A stretch of 64,000 nt of DNA, taken from contig NZ_NFZV01000020.1 of NCBI RefSeq assembly GCF_003399765.1, forward strand, positions 1-64,000. Direction: 5' to 3'. This stretch comes from Alkalilimnicola ehrlichii. Lineage in GTDB: Bacteria; Pseudomonadota; Gammaproteobacteria; Nitrococcales; AK92. Positions 25,883 through 35,640 of this stretch are shown here, in pieces. The translations under genes and the position numbers were made by a program. Under the pieces are notes generated by a model. It saw only the letters and a program-made list of their open reading frames with translations, searched no databases and was not told the origin of the DNA. The stretch's first letter is position 1; every line of letters starts with the position of its first letter.

Positions 25883-26913
25883 TGGAAACAGCACTGCAAG
25901 TCGAGTGCTCGGCCACTGTCTCCGACCGTGACGCCACGCTGCGCTGGTTTCTGAGGCGGTATGGTCGCGGCTGTATGGCCTACTCCACACTGCAACCGGG
26001 GCTTGACTATTTTCTGCACGAGCGGCTGGGATATCTGGCGTACCTGCGGTTGCGACACCCGATTTTCGCTCCCCGGGGGCTGCATGTGGTCATCGGCGAT
26101 CCCGTTGCCGCGGTCGCGGATTACGAGGCGCTACTCGACGCCTACCTCGAAAGCCCTGGCGCTGCCGCCACTGCTTTTATCGAGATCGGCCCCAATTTCG
26201 CGACGCTGTTGAGTCGGCGTGGCTATCCCGTCAACGAGGTGGGTATCGAGTGGGAGATCGACCTCGACGAGTTCGATGACGAACTGCGTGGCGGGCAATA
26301 CAGCCACCTGCGCCGATGGCGGAATAAGGCCAGCAAAACAGGGGTGGAGGTGGCCGAGGGAAAGATCTCTACGCTGAACCGGGAGGAGGTGTCTGCGCTG
26401 AATAGGGACTGGCTGCAACGCAAAGGTGGCGAGGAGCTGGTGGGGCTGGTCCGCCCGTTCGTGCAGGAGAACGAACCGGACGTGCGTTATTTCTGGGCGA
26501 CGAAGCAGGGGAGGCTGCTGAGCTTCGCGGTCTTCGATCCGATGTACCGCGATGGCCAGATCATCGGCTATCTGCATAATCTTTCGCGCACCGTGCATGA
26601 TGCCCCACACGGGACGAGCGACTTGATTGTGCTCGAAGCCATCCGGCGCTTCCGTGCCGAGGGGCGCGAGATCCTTTCGCTAGGCCTTTCTCCGCTGGCG
26701 GGCGTGGAGGACGCGCACTACCGCCATAGGACACTTGTTAACAAATTGTTCCGCTTCATGTATCGCAATTGCTCCTTCATTTATCCGTTCGAAGGAAACT
26801 TTTTTCACAAGGAGAAATACCGGGGGCGTTCAATCAAAACCTATATTGCGTCCATGCCTGCTTTCAGTGTTTATCGTGTGCTAGGCGTCTGCAAGGCGTT
26901 GCGGATGTTTTGA
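25882..26913 (+). CDS. DUF2156 protein (phosphatidylglycerol lysyltransferase C-terminal-like, GNAT fold)
   Basis: A 343-residue soluble protein with the double-GNAT fold of PF09924: RQYG-like RRYGRGCMAYSTLQPGLDYF at the start, HLRRWRNKAS near residue 145, then the LSLGLSPLAGVE and RYRNCSFIYPFEGN-like region near the C-terminus. MprF homologues use this domain to move aminoacyl groups to lipids. Here the flippase part is absent, so lipid or peptide acylation from a cytoplasmic donor is possible. Coupled to the PF10118 gene. Confidence 0.82.
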   Translation: METALQVECSATVSDRDATLRWFLRRYGRGCMAYSTLQPGLDYFLHERLGYLAYLRLRHPIFAPRGLHVVIGDPVAAVADYEALLDAYLESPGAAATAFIEIGPNFATLLSRRGYPVNEVGIEWEIDLDEFDDELRGGQYSHLRRWRNKASKTGVEVAEGKISTLNREEVSALNRDWLQRKGGEELVGLVRPFVQENEPDVRYFWATKQGRLLSFAVFDPMYRDGQIIGYLHNLSRTVHDAPHGTSDLIVLEAIRRFRAEGREILSLGLSPLAGVEDAHYRHRTLVNKLFRFMYRNCSFIYPFEGNFFHKEKYRGRSIKTYIASMPAFSVYRVLGVCKALRMF

Positions 26914-27078
26914 AGCGAAAACACGAGAAACACGAGGACATCCAACTGACCGCGACGTGCCGAGTGTTTTCGGGCGCGGTTCCCGCCAGGTTTTCATCAT
27001 CCGGCGTGATTTTGGCGCAGGGCTTTTCCTGGCCTAGTGCCCCTGCCGTGGTGGCGATCTAAGGCCGCGCAAAAAAGC

Positions 27079-27151
27079 GGACACCCAGCCCTAGCCGCCC
27101 TCGGCTCACGGGGTGGCAAAAGGCGGCTCACTTAGCGCATTGGGTGGCCCG
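27079..27151. repeat. Palindromic repeat P, copy 2, entering the lactonase gene
   Basis: GGACACCCAGCCCTAGCCGC on the left and CATTGGGTGGCCCGCG on the right frame a GGCAAAAGGCGGCTCACTTA core. The right 24 bases are also the last codons and the stop of the lactonase gene on the minus strand. Confidence 0.7.
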
Positions 27152-28048
27152 CGACGCTCCGCGGCTGAACTTCGGCTCTGGCAGTCCAGAGGCAGGGGCG
27201 GGCATGCTCAGCAGACTGCCTGCCAAAGGCCAACGCGCCTTGCCTTCCGCATCCAAATGCTGAGTGGCGGTGGTGATATAGAGCGTGCGTAGATCGCGAC
27301 CGCCGAAGGCGACCATGGTCGGGTGCGGGCAGGGCAGGGCATAACTGGCGACCAAGCCCCCCTTGGGCGAGAAGCGCACGATGCTCCCGCCGCCGTATAA
27401 CGCGATCCAGTAATACCCTTCGCTATCGACCGCGGCGCCGTCGGGGACGCCGGGCAGGTCCAGCGCCGCCAAGTCGACCCAGGTTTCGGGTTCGCCGGTG
27501 GTGCCGCTGCGGACGTCGAAGGGGTAACGAAGAATGCGCCGGGTGAGCGAATCGGTGTGATAGAGCCAGCGTTGATCGGGGCTGAAGGCCAACCCGTTGG
27601 AGATGCTGACATTCGTCCGGCGGCACGCCAGTTCGCCTTGGTCGAAGCAGTAGAGCGCCGCGACCGGGCTTTGCTCGTCAAAGGCGATGGTGCCCACCCA
27701 TAGCCGTCCGGCGGCATCGCAGCGTCCGTCGTTGAAGCGATTGCCTCCCCCTTCTCGCCACTCGGCATTGGCGACCAGCCGTTCCGGCTCGCCGCCGAGC
27801 GGCAAACGCAGTCGCAAGATGCCCGAGGCCGTCGCCGCTAGCAGGCCGTCTTCGCAGAGGGCGATACAGCCCACTTTCTCGGCGAGTTCGAGCCGTTCCG
27901 GCGCTTTGCCGCTGTTCGGCCGCCACGAGTAGATATAGCCGTTGTTAATATCCACCCAGTAAAGCGTCTGGCGCTCCACCGACCACAATGGGCTTTCGCC
28001 CAGGCTCATCCGCAGCTCGGCCGCTACTTTGATGTCGTTGTCGTTCAT
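27128..28048 (-). CDS. xylC: SMP-30/gluconolactonase-family xylonolactonase
   Basis: A 306-residue six-bladed propeller (SMP-30/LRE). Landmarks are LGESPLWSVERQTLYWVDI near the start (with the metal-ligand Glu), GGNRFNDGRCDAAGRLWVGT near residue 105 and SNGLAFSPDQRWLYHTDS near 150. It opens the D-xylonolactone produced by the xylose dehydrogenase. It is the last gene of the xyl operon. The C-terminal residues FSRGASRATQCAK are encoded by sequence running into repeat P, so the native end has probably been replaced. Gene names in this cluster follow Caulobacter usage. Confidence 0.86.
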   Translation of the reverse strand: MNDNDIKVAAELRMSLGESPLWSVERQTLYWVDINNGYIYSWRPNSGKAPERLELAEKVGCIALCEDGLLAATASGILRLRLPLGGEPERLVANAEWREGGGNRFNDGRCDAAGRLWVGTIAFDEQSPVAALYCFDQGELACRRTNVSISNGLAFSPDQRWLYHTDSLTRRILRYPFDVRSGTTGEPETWVDLAALDLPGVPDGAAVDSEGYYWIALYGGGSIVRFSPKGGLVASYALPCPHPTMVAFGGRDLRTLYITTATQHLDAEGKARWPLAGSLLSMPAPASGLPEPKFSRGASRATQCAK

Positions 28049-28087
28049 GGTGTCGTATCTCGCGGTTGAGAAAGGCTTAGCGTCGAT

Positions 28088-29887
28088 TCAGTGGTTGTCC
28101 CGCGGCGGATGGCGCCGCGCCACATCTTGATACTTGGGCGCCGACCGGAGCGTCATTCCGCGGTCGAGCGGTTCGACCAGATCGCGCTGAATCTCCTGCC
28201 AAGGCGTTTGGTGAGGTGGATACGGGTAGCCGCCGCGCTCTTCGAGCCGGTGGCGGCGCGCCGCGAGCTCCGTGTCGTCGAGCAAGACGCGGACTTCCCC
28301 CTTGCCCAGATCGATGCGCAGACGGTCGCCGGTTTCCAGCAAGGCCAGACCGCCGCCGGTGGCCGCTTCGGGCGAGGCGTTGAGGATCGACGGCGATCCC
28401 GAGGTTCCCGACTGGCGGCCGTCGCCCAAACACGGGAGCGCGTCGATGCCGCGCCTGATCAGTGCCTCGGGCGGCTGCATGTTCACCACTTCGGCGCCGC
28501 CGGGGTGGCCGACCGGGCCGGCGCCGCGCATGATAAGGATAGTCGTCTCGTCGATCGCCAGGGCGGGGTCGTCGATGCGGGCGTGATAATCCTCGGCGTT
28601 ATCGAACACCGCCACCCGGCCTTCGAAGGCGTCGGGATCGTCGGGGTTGCTGAGAAAGCGCCGGCGGAAGTCTTCTGAAATGACGCTGGTCTTCATCAGC
28701 GCCGAGTCGAACAAATTGCCTTTGAGATTGAGAAAGCCGGCCCGTTCGACCAGCGGATTGTCATAGCGGCGAATCACGTCGGTATCCCGCGTCTCGCAAC
28801 CCTCGATATTGGCGCCCAGCGTCCGGCCGTTGACGGTCATCGCTCCGCTGTGGAGCTTGCCGGCCCCGAGCAATTCGCAAAGCACCGCCGGCACGCCGCC
28901 GGCGCGATAAAACTCTTCGGACAGGTAGGCCCCGGCGGGCATTACGTTGGCGAGCAGCGGGATTGGATGGCCGAGGCGCTGCCAGTCGTCGTTGGTCAAC
29001 TCGACGCCGGCGTGGCGGGCGATGGCATTGATATGGATCGGCGCGTTGGACGAGCCGCCCAGCGCCGAGCAGGTCACGATGGTGTTCTCGAAGGCCTCGC
29101 GGGTGAGGATGGCGCTGGGGCGCAGGTCCTCCCACACCATCTCGACGATGCGCTCGCCGGTTTGATAGGCCACCATGGAGCGCTCCTTGTAAGGCGCCGG
29201 GATCATCGCCGAGCCGGGCAGGCTCATACCCAACGCTTCGGCCAGCGAGTTCATGCTCGAGGCGGTGCCCATGGTGTTGCAATGCCCGACCGAGGGCGCG
29301 GAGTCGGTCGCCCGGGAAAGAAAGTCGGCGTAGTCGATCTCGCCGGCGGCTAAGCGTTTGCGCAGGTCCCATATAATGGTGCCGGAACCGACCCGCTCGT
29401 TGTCGCGCCAGCCGTTTAACATCGGCCCGCCAGAGAGCACGATGGCCGGGATGTTGACGGTGGCGGCGGCCATTAAACAGGCCGGGGTGGTTTTGTCGCA
29501 GCCGGTGGTTAGCACCACGCCGTCCAGCGGGTAGCCGTGCAGCACCTCGACCAGCCCAAGGTAGGCGAGATTGCGATCGAGCGCGGCGGTGGGCCGGCGT
29601 ACGTTCTCGTGGATGGGGTGCAGCGGAAACTCGAACGGCACGCCGCCGGCGGCGCGGATGCCGTCTTTGACCCGCTTGGCGAGCGCTACGTGATGGCGGT
29701 TGCACGGCGTGAGATCGGACCCCGACTGGCAAATGCCGATGATCGGCTTGCCGCTGGCGAGTTCTTCCAAGGTGATGCCGTAGTTCATGTAGCGCTCGAT
29801 GCACAGCGCTGTCGTGCCCGGGTGCTCGGGGTTGTCGAACCAGTAGCGCGAGCGCAGTTGTTCCGGGGTTATTTTGCGGTCGGTCAT
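28088..29887 (-). CDS. xylD: Xylonate dehydratase (IlvD/Edd family)
   Basis: A 599-residue dehydratase converting D-xylonate to 2-keto-3-deoxy-xylonate. Fe-S ligand cysteines appear in [12 protein letters not shown] (near residue 60) and [15 protein letters not shown] (near 128). [20 protein letters not shown] near 197 is another family signature. Length and the [20 protein letters not shown] beginning match pentonate dehydratases rather than dihydroxyacid dehydratase. It lies 39 bases from xylC in the operon. Confidence 0.9.
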   Translation of the reverse strand: MTDRKITPEQLRSRYWFDNPEHPGTTALCIERYMNYGITLEELASGKPIIGICQSGSDLTPCNRHHVALAKRVKDGIRAAGGVPFEFPLHPIHENVRRPTAALDRNLAYLGLVEVLHGYPLDGVVLTTGCDKTTPACLMAAATVNIPAIVLSGGPMLNGWRDNERVGSGTIIWDLRKRLAAGEIDYADFLSRATDSAPSVGHCNTMGTASSMNSLAEALGMSLPGSAMIPAPYKERSMVAYQTGERIVEMVWEDLRPSAILTREAFENTIVTCSALGGSSNAPIHINAIARHAGVELTNDDWQRLGHPIPLLANVMPAGAYLSEEFYRAGGVPAVLCELLGAGKLHSGAMTVNGRTLGANIEGCETRDTDVIRRYDNPLVERAGFLNLKGNLFDSALMKTSVISEDFRRRFLSNPDDPDAFEGRVAVFDNAEDYHARIDDPALAIDETTILIMRGAGPVGHPGGAEVVNMQPPEALIRRGIDALPCLGDGRQSGTSGSPSILNASPEAATGGGLALLETGDRLRIDLGKGEVRVLLDDTELAARRHRLEERGGYPYPPHQTPWQEIQRDLVEPLDRGMTLRSAPKYQDVARRHPPRDNH

Positions 29888-29958
29888 TTGTTTGAACCTC
29901 TCGAAGCGGCCGATGCGTTAGCTGGCCAAGTCGCCTGTGTCGGCGTCGATGAAGGAGA

Positions 29959-31098
29959 TCAACGCCGTAGTTCCGCAACCGCGTGATAAGCGGGTTTGCG
30001 GCGGCGGTCGCGATCGAAGAGCAGTGGATAGTTGGTGCGTCCTATCACCGGAAAATCGTTTTTCCAGGACTCGGCGTCGTAGGTGCCCCAAGTGCTGACG
30101 CGATCGATCTTGTCGCGATGCCGCAGGAATAACTCGAACATCTCGACATAACGCGCGGTGAGTTTCTCTTCCACGTCTGCCGGCAGGCCGTCGGTATAGG
30201 GGTCGAGTTCGTCGGCGTATTCGAAGTCGGTAGCGATATCGGCGCCGGTATATTCCCAGGCTACCGGTAGCACATCGACTTCAAACTCGGTGATATGAAT
30301 GCGCATGCCTTGTGCGGCATAGGCTTCGATGCTGCGTTCGAATTCGTCGAGATCGGGAAAGTCGAGGCCGACGTGGCCTTGTAGGCCGACACCGTGAATC
30401 GGCACGCCCCGGCGCCGATAGTCTCGCAACACGTCGACCAAGAACGCGCGCTTGCCGGGGTTGTGCATGTTGTAGTCGTTGTAGAGCAGGTGCGCCGCGG
30501 GATCGAGCTCATGGGCTAGGTGAAAGGCGTGTTCCATGTAGCTCGCATCGCCGAAAATCTCATACCAAGGGCTGCGCCGCCAGCCTTGGTCCTCGTCGAT
30601 CGCCTCATTTACAACGTCCCAGATAGCGACTTGGTCGCGATAGCGCTCCATCAAGGTGGTGATGTGCGTTTCCATGCGCTGCTTGAGCGTGTCGCGGGAG
30701 ATTGTGTGTCCACTGCTGTCGACGAACAGGTCGTCGGGTGTTTGCGAATGCCAAACTGGCGCGTGGCCGACCACGGTCATGCCCTGCTCGCGCCCGAACT
30801 CGATGAACCGGTCGGCCAGCGTCCAGTCCCATTGGCCCTGGGCAGGCTGGATCTCGCCGGATTTCATGCAGTTCTCCGCGGTGATGGCGTTGAACTCGCT
30901 ACTGATAATATCGAGCAGTTCGCGATCCTGTGTTTCGAGCGTGCGATTGCTGATCGCCGTGCCGATCAGGAAGTCGTCGCGAAACACCTCTTTCAGACCA
31001 CTGATCTCGAGCGCGCGGGCCATGGCGACGCCCTTGAGCTGGGAAAGTGCGGCCAGTGCGACGCTGGCTTGTAGAAAACGGCGGCGTGATAACGGCAT
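29959..31098 (-). CDS. Endo-1,4-beta-xylanase, GH10, Tat-exported
   Basis: A 379-residue (beta/alpha)8 xylanase. The N-terminus MPLSRRRFLQASVALAALSQ carries a twin-arginine signal, unusual for GH10 and implying export of a folded enzyme. The acid/base Glu lies in WDVVNEAID (near residue 164) and the nucleophile Glu in HITEFEVDVL (near 268). HAPVWHSQTP and WGTYDAESW are substrate-cleft motifs. It cuts xylan outside the cytoplasm, feeding the adjacent ABC importer. Confidence 0.92.
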   Translation of the reverse strand: MPLSRRRFLQASVALAALSQLKGVAMARALEISGLKEVFRDDFLIGTAISNRTLETQDRELLDIISSEFNAITAENCMKSGEIQPAQGQWDWTLADRFIEFGREQGMTVVGHAPVWHSQTPDDLFVDSSGHTISRDTLKQRMETHITTLMERYRDQVAIWDVVNEAIDEDQGWRRSPWYEIFGDASYMEHAFHLAHELDPAAHLLYNDYNMHNPGKRAFLVDVLRDYRRRGVPIHGVGLQGHVGLDFPDLDEFERSIEAYAAQGMRIHITEFEVDVLPVAWEYTGADIATDFEYADELDPYTDGLPADVEEKLTARYVEMFELFLRHRDKIDRVSTWGTYDAESWKNDFPVIGRTNYPLLFDRDRRRKPAYHAVAELRR

Positions 31099-31186
31099 GT
31101 TGATCTCCTCCGAGTTATTCGTTTTGATGGCTTTTTAGTAATTTCTCTGAACTAAGCCTATAGACGTTGCAACTTCGCCCTCGGCG

Positions 31187-32061
31187 CTAGCGAACCCAGC
31201 GGAAGCGATAGCGACGGGCATGGCGCTCGCCGTTATGCAGCTCGACCAAACCGTGCTCGCGCGGCCCCAGGTTATGAGCGTTGACCGCGTGATCGACCGG
31301 TTCGAAACAAAAGAAGTCGGCCTGCGCACCAGGCGAGAACACCAAATAACGCGAAATATCCGGTTCGGCCGTGACTTCCAAGGCCACGCCGCGCCGCGGC
31401 CAACGCAACAGCGCGCGGCCGTTCCAACCGGTGAAGAGGTTGTCGATCTTGCCGTCCGGCAGCCTTGAGGAGTGCGCGAAGTTCCAGGGATCATCGCTGC
31501 CGAGGGGTGTCCATTCGGTAGGGAGTTGCGCGTCGTCCACTTCCCAGACACCGGCGGCCGGTGCTTCGAGGCATGTATCGGCGCTACGCGGAAACCAGGG
31601 ATGCAGCCCAGCCCATAGGGCGCGCTCCGCTCGCCCAGATGCGTTACGGCAAGTTCCACGATCAGGCTCTCGCTCTCCAGCCGATAGAGCAACTCCGCCC
31701 GATAATCGAACGGCGGTTGTTCGTTGGAGCGCAGCGTCAGGCGCACTTCGTGCTGCGTTCGAGCCTCGACTAGCCAAGGCCGCTGCCAGCCGTCGCCGTG
31801 GATCGGCAGGGGCTCGCCGGCCAGGTTGGCGGCGAAGTCGTAGCGGCGCCCGTGCCAGTCGAAGCCGCCCGTCGCGATACGGTTCGACCAAGGCACGAGC
31901 GGATACATGGCCAGCCGGTTCGGGTCTCGTTCGCGTTCCCGGCCGGGGCGCATCAGCGCCACCGGGCCCTGCTCGGTTAGGGCGTCGAACCGTGCCGCGC
32001 TGGCGCCGGCGGCCGGCTCGACCGCTAAGCGCAGGTTGCCGTTATCGAGGATGATCGTCAT
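31187..32061 (-). pseudogene. Aldose 1-epimerase (mutarotase), single frameshift
   Basis: The first frame starts MTIILDNGNLRLAVEPAAGA and includes YPLVPWSNRIATGGFDWHGR and IHGDGW. After APYGLG the family sequence HPWFPRSADTCLEAP and GWNGRALLRW continues in the next frame to 31187. One missing base near 31606 (GGCTGC for GGCCTGC on the coding strand) explains the break; repaired length would be about 291 residues. The enzyme would interconvert xylose anomers for the dehydrogenase. If the lesion is real, the rest of the pathway should still work through spontaneous mutarotation. Confidence 0.82.
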
Positions 32062-32079
32062 AACGCCTCCGCGCGTTCG

Positions 32080-33126
32080 TCAGACCAGACTGAGGCTGGC
32101 CAGTCGTCGGCGGATCGCCTCGTCCGGCAGACGCCGCCCGTCGGCATCGAAGGGATGCAGCTGGTCGGGCCGCGGCGTTAGATAGAGCGTGTCGCCGGTC
32201 GCCATCTCGGCATCGCCGGGCAGACGCACCGTCATCGCGCCCGCCTGTTCGCTGTCGACGTAGGCGAAGGAGTCCGCGCCCAATTTCTCGATCACTCGCA
32301 CGGTGACCCGCCAGTCGCCGTGTTCGCGGCTGACGTCGATGTGCTCGGGGCGGATGCCGAGGGTGGTCGCGCCGTAGGCCTCGGCGATCAAACCGTCGAT
32401 CAAGTTCATTTTGGGCGAACCGATGAAGCCGGCGACGAACAAGGTTTCGGGGCGCTGGTAGAGCGTCATCGGCGAACCGACTTGTTCGATCCGGCCGGCG
32501 TTCATGACCACGATGCAATCGGCCAGGGTCATCGCCTCGATCTGATCGTGGGTCACGTAGATCATGGTGGTGTCGAGCCGTTGGTGGAGTTCGGCCAGCT
32601 CGACACGCATCTTGGTCCGCAAGGCGGCATCGAGGTTGGACAACGGCTCGTCGAACAGAAACACGCCGGGGTTGCGCACGATGGCCCGGCCGATCGCTAC
32701 CCGCTGGCGCTGGCCGCCGGACAGTTCCGCCGGTTTGCGGTCGAGCAGTTCCTCCAGGTGCAGCAACCGGGCCGCTTCGGCCACTTTGGCCTGGCGCTGG
32801 TCGGCGGGCAGCTTGGCCAGGCGCATGCCGAAGTCGATATTGCGCGCCACGGTCATATGCGGGAAAAGCGCATAGGATTGAAAGACCATGGCGATATCCC
32901 GCTGGCTGGCTTCAACGTCGGTGACGTCGCGCCCGCCAATCGTGATCGAGCCGCGGGTGACCGTTTCCAGCCCGGCGATCATGCGCAGCAGGGTCGATTT
33001 GCCGCAGCCGGAGGGGCCTACTAGGACGGTGAAGGAGCCCTCCTCAATATGTAAATTGAGGTTGGGGATCACCGTAGTGTTGTCGCGGAAGGTCTTCTCT
33101 ATGTCGACCAGTGTCACTTCAGCCAT
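32080..33126 (-). CDS. Sugar ABC transporter ATP-binding protein (MalK/UgpC type)
   Basis: A 348-residue ATPase energising the xyl-region importer. Walker [10 protein letters not shown] is at residues 38-46, the Q-loop follows in [11 protein letters not shown], the signature [14 protein letters not shown] is near 134-147, Walker [13 protein letters not shown] is next, and the switch His lies in THDQ. A TOBE-type regulatory domain follows residue 235. MalK-type ATPases often serve several sugar importers. It lies between the GH43 and mutarotase genes. Confidence 0.92.
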   Translation of the reverse strand: MAEVTLVDIEKTFRDNTTVIPNLNLHIEEGSFTVLVGPSGCGKSTLLRMIAGLETVTRGSITIGGRDVTDVEASQRDIAMVFQSYALFPHMTVARNIDFGMRLAKLPADQRQAKVAEAARLLHLEELLDRKPAELSGGQRQRVAIGRAIVRNPGVFLFDEPLSNLDAALRTKMRVELAELHQRLDTTMIYVTHDQIEAMTLADCIVVMNAGRIEQVGSPMTLYQRPETLFVAGFIGSPKMNLIDGLIAEAYGATTLGIRPEHIDVSREHGDWRVTVRVIEKLGADSFAYVDSEQAGAMTVRLPGDAEMATGDTLYLTPRPDQLHPFDADGRRLPDEAIRRRLASLSLV

Positions 33127-33184
33127 AATGTGCTCTCATCGTCAGGCGACTGATTGTCGATTGCCGGAGGCGGCGGAAAGCCTC

Positions 33185-34792
33185 TCAGTAGGGTTTGCGG
33201 CGATAGCGGAACCACGCGAAGTCCGCCGGCGCGCCGCGGCCGCTGATGTCATGCGCCGCCATCCCAAGGAAATTGCCGGTGAAATAGCCGTGCGCGCGGC
33301 CGTTGCCTTCGTCCGACAGCAAGCTGGCATCGAGCGCCGGCCCGATCGGTTGCCAACCGTCGTCGTTCTGGGCGTAGCGGAACTGTAATCTGCGCTGGTG
33401 AATATCCAGGCCGAGGCGGACCGGTATATCGGGTTCGAGCACCACCTCGTCCTCGTCGGCGATGTCGAGACGGCCGTTCGGCCAGTCGTCGTTGCAGCTG
33501 ATCAGGCTAAGCACCTTGTTACCGTCGTCGCTGCGCGTGACCGCGAGATAGTGGAACTTGAAGCGGTTGTAGTAGGCGATCAGGCCGGCGAACTGCTGTA
33601 GATCGTCCGGTTCGAACTCCAGCTCGGTCTCGGCGCTGCAATGCAGACTGTCTTGACGGAGCGCCACCAGCGCCTGCTCGAACCAGGACCCCACCGATTC
33701 GCGGCCGAACAGGCGCAAGTGGCCGGGACACTCCGTCAGCGAGAAGATCCGCTCCGGCTGCGGAGTCCGCAGCCATTGGAACGCTCGGGGCAAGGTGGCG
33801 TTCGCGAAGTCATAGGTTTCCTCGACGGCCGGCGCTTGCTGACTCGCGCCGATACCGACAATTTCGGTCGCCGGCGCGTTGCCGCCGTGCGCTAGGCGCA
33901 GCCAACCGTCATCGCCCCATTCCATCTTCTGGATCGCGGTTTCGCGGCCCATGGGCGAGCGGCGTAGGTCGGGCAGCGGACGGCTGCACAAGTGGACGAG
34001 ATAGGTCTCTCCCGTCCGGGTCGTCACCAGATCGGCATGGCCGGCTCGCTGTAACGGGTTGTCCGGGTCGTCCTTACTGGTAAGAACGGGGTTGTCGGGG
34101 TGCACCTCGTAGGGGCCGGTGATATGACGGGAGCGGGCCATGGTCACGGCATGGTCGTAACCGGTACCTCCCTCCGCCACCAGCAAGTGGTACCAGCCGT
34201 CGCGGCGGTAGAGATGCGGGCCTTCGGTGAGCTTCATCTCGGTACCGGCGAAAATGTTGTGGATCGGCCTGACCAAGCGCTGGTGCTCGTGAGCGTATTC
34301 TTGGAGCAGAATGCCGCCGAAGCGGTCGCCGCCCTCGCGCTGGCGATAATCCCACTGGAGGTTGACGAGCCACTTACGGCCGTCGGTGTCATGGAACAGC
34401 GAGGGATCGAAGCCGCTCGCGTTGAGATAGATCGGGTCGCTCCAGGGGCCTTCGATGAAGGGCGCGGTGACCAGATAGTTGCGGCCGTCCTTAAAGTTGC
34501 CTTCGTAGCGCTTCATGTCCGTGTAGACCAACCAGAACAGGCCGTCGGCATAGGACAGGCAGGGCGCCCAAATACCGCAGGAGTCCGGGTTGCCGCGCAT
34601 GTCGAGCTGGGCGGCGCGGTTGAGAGGCCGCGTCACCAAGCGCCAGTTGGCAAGATCCCGCGAGTGGTGAATCTGCACGCCGGGGTACCACTCGAAGGTC
34701 GACGTGGCGATGTAGTAATCGTCGCCGACTCGGCAAATCGACGGGTCGGGATTGAAGCCGGCCAGAATCGGGTTTTGAATCGCGTCACTCAT
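33185..34792 (-). CDS. GH43-family beta-xylosidase / arabinofuranosidase
   Basis: A 535-residue glycosidase without a signal peptide, so intracellular. The five-bladed propeller starts with NPILAGFNPDPSICRVGDDY, holding the catalytic base Asp. A second Asp is in NASGFDPSLFHD near residue 130 and the acid Glu lies in KLTEGPHLYRR near 188. A C-terminal beta-sandwich (about 335-530) is typical of GH43 subfamilies cleaving xylo-oligosaccharides. It should hydrolyse oligosaccharides imported by the neighbouring ABC system to xylose. Confidence 0.9.
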   Translation of the reverse strand: MSDAIQNPILAGFNPDPSICRVGDDYYIATSTFEWYPGVQIHHSRDLANWRLVTRPLNRAAQLDMRGNPDSCGIWAPCLSYADGLFWLVYTDMKRYEGNFKDGRNYLVTAPFIEGPWSDPIYLNASGFDPSLFHDTDGRKWLVNLQWDYRQREGGDRFGGILLQEYAHEHQRLVRPIHNIFAGTEMKLTEGPHLYRRDGWYHLLVAEGGTGYDHAVTMARSRHITGPYEVHPDNPVLTSKDDPDNPLQRAGHADLVTTRTGETYLVHLCSRPLPDLRRSPMGRETAIQKMEWGDDGWLRLAHGGNAPATEIVGIGASQQAPAVEETYDFANATLPRAFQWLRTPQPERIFSLTECPGHLRLFGRESVGSWFEQALVALRQDSLHCSAETELEFEPDDLQQFAGLIAYYNRFKFHYLAVTRSDDGNKVLSLISCNDDWPNGRLDIADEDEVVLEPDIPVRLGLDIHQRRLQFRYAQNDDGWQPIGPALDASLLSDEGNGRAHGYFTGNFLGMAAHDISGRGAPADFAWFRYRRKPY

Positions 34793-34812
34793 TGGCTATT
34801 GTCCTTTATCCG

Positions 34813-35640
34813 TTATCCCTTGACGGAGCCACCGGTCAGTCCGGCCACGATGTATTTTTGCGCAGCCAGGAAGAAGATCACTGCCGGAGCGATGGTCAGC
34901 GTGACGAAGGCCAGGATCATGTTCCATTCGGTCAGATACTCGCCCTGGAACTGCATCATGCCCAACGGCCAGGTGTAGAGGGCGCGGTCGTTGAGCACCA
35001 CCAGCGGCAGCAGAAAGTTGTTCCAGCTCTGCACGAAGACGAACACCCCCACCGTGGCCAGAATCGGCGTCGACAACGGCAGCGTGAACGACCAGAAGAA
35101 ACGCACATAGCTGCAACCCTCGATCCGGGCAGCCTCGAACAGCTCCTTGGGCAGCCGGTCGAAAAACGCCTTGAACAACAACACCGCCAGCGACAGACCA
35201 AACGCGGTCTGCGGCAGAATCACGGCCCAGTAGGTGTCCAGCAGCCCTAGATCGCGCACCTTGATGAACAGCGGCAGAATCGCCGCGGCGAACGGAAACA
35301 TCAGTCCCAACAACAGATAAGAGAGAATCATCTTGGAACCGAAGAAGCGGACGTGCGAGAACACGTAGGCCGCCGCCGCACCCACCACTAAGGTGAGAAA
35401 CACCGTCATCGAGGCGATGAAGAACGAGTTGCCCAGATAGCGCCAGAAGCTGCTATCGAAAACGATCGACAGATAGTTATCCGGCGCCCAACTTGCCGGT
35501 AGCCACAGCGGATTGGTGCGTAGCTCCGCATTAGTCTTGAAGCCGCCGAAGAAGGCGGCCAGCAACGGGCCGACGACCAGGCTGGCAACCAAAATCAGCA
35601 CGATCACGCGCAGGGTGTTGCGGGTAGTCACGGAGTTCAT
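34813..35640 (-). CDS. Carbohydrate ABC transporter permease (MalG type)
   Basis: A 275-residue inner-membrane permease with six predicted segments and the EAA loop ELFEAARIEGCSYVRFFWSF near residue 165-184, which contacts the ATPase. It starts ATG 35640, overlapping the stop of the MalF-type permease by 4 bases (ATGA), so the two are co-translated. Confidence 0.92.
   Translation of the reverse strand: MNSVTTRNTLRVIVLILVASLVVGPLLAAFFGGFKTNAELRTNPLWLPASWAPDNYLSIVFDSSFWRYLGNSFFIASMTVFLTLVVGAAAAYVFSHVRFFGSKMILSYLLLGLMFPFAAAILPLFIKVRDLGLLDTYWAVILPQTAFGLSLAVLLFKAFFDRLPKELFEAARIEGCSYVRFFWSFTLPLSTPILATVGVFVFVQSWNNFLLPLVVLNDRALYTWPLGMMQFQGEYLTEWNMILAFVTLTIAPAVIFFLAAQKYIVAGLTGGSVKG

Noticed and set aside
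28761-29978. A 405-codon second minus-strand frame overlapping the xylonate dehydratase
   Set aside because: Arg/Pro/His-rich out-of-frame translation of a high-GC gene; the dehydratase frame has all family motifs.
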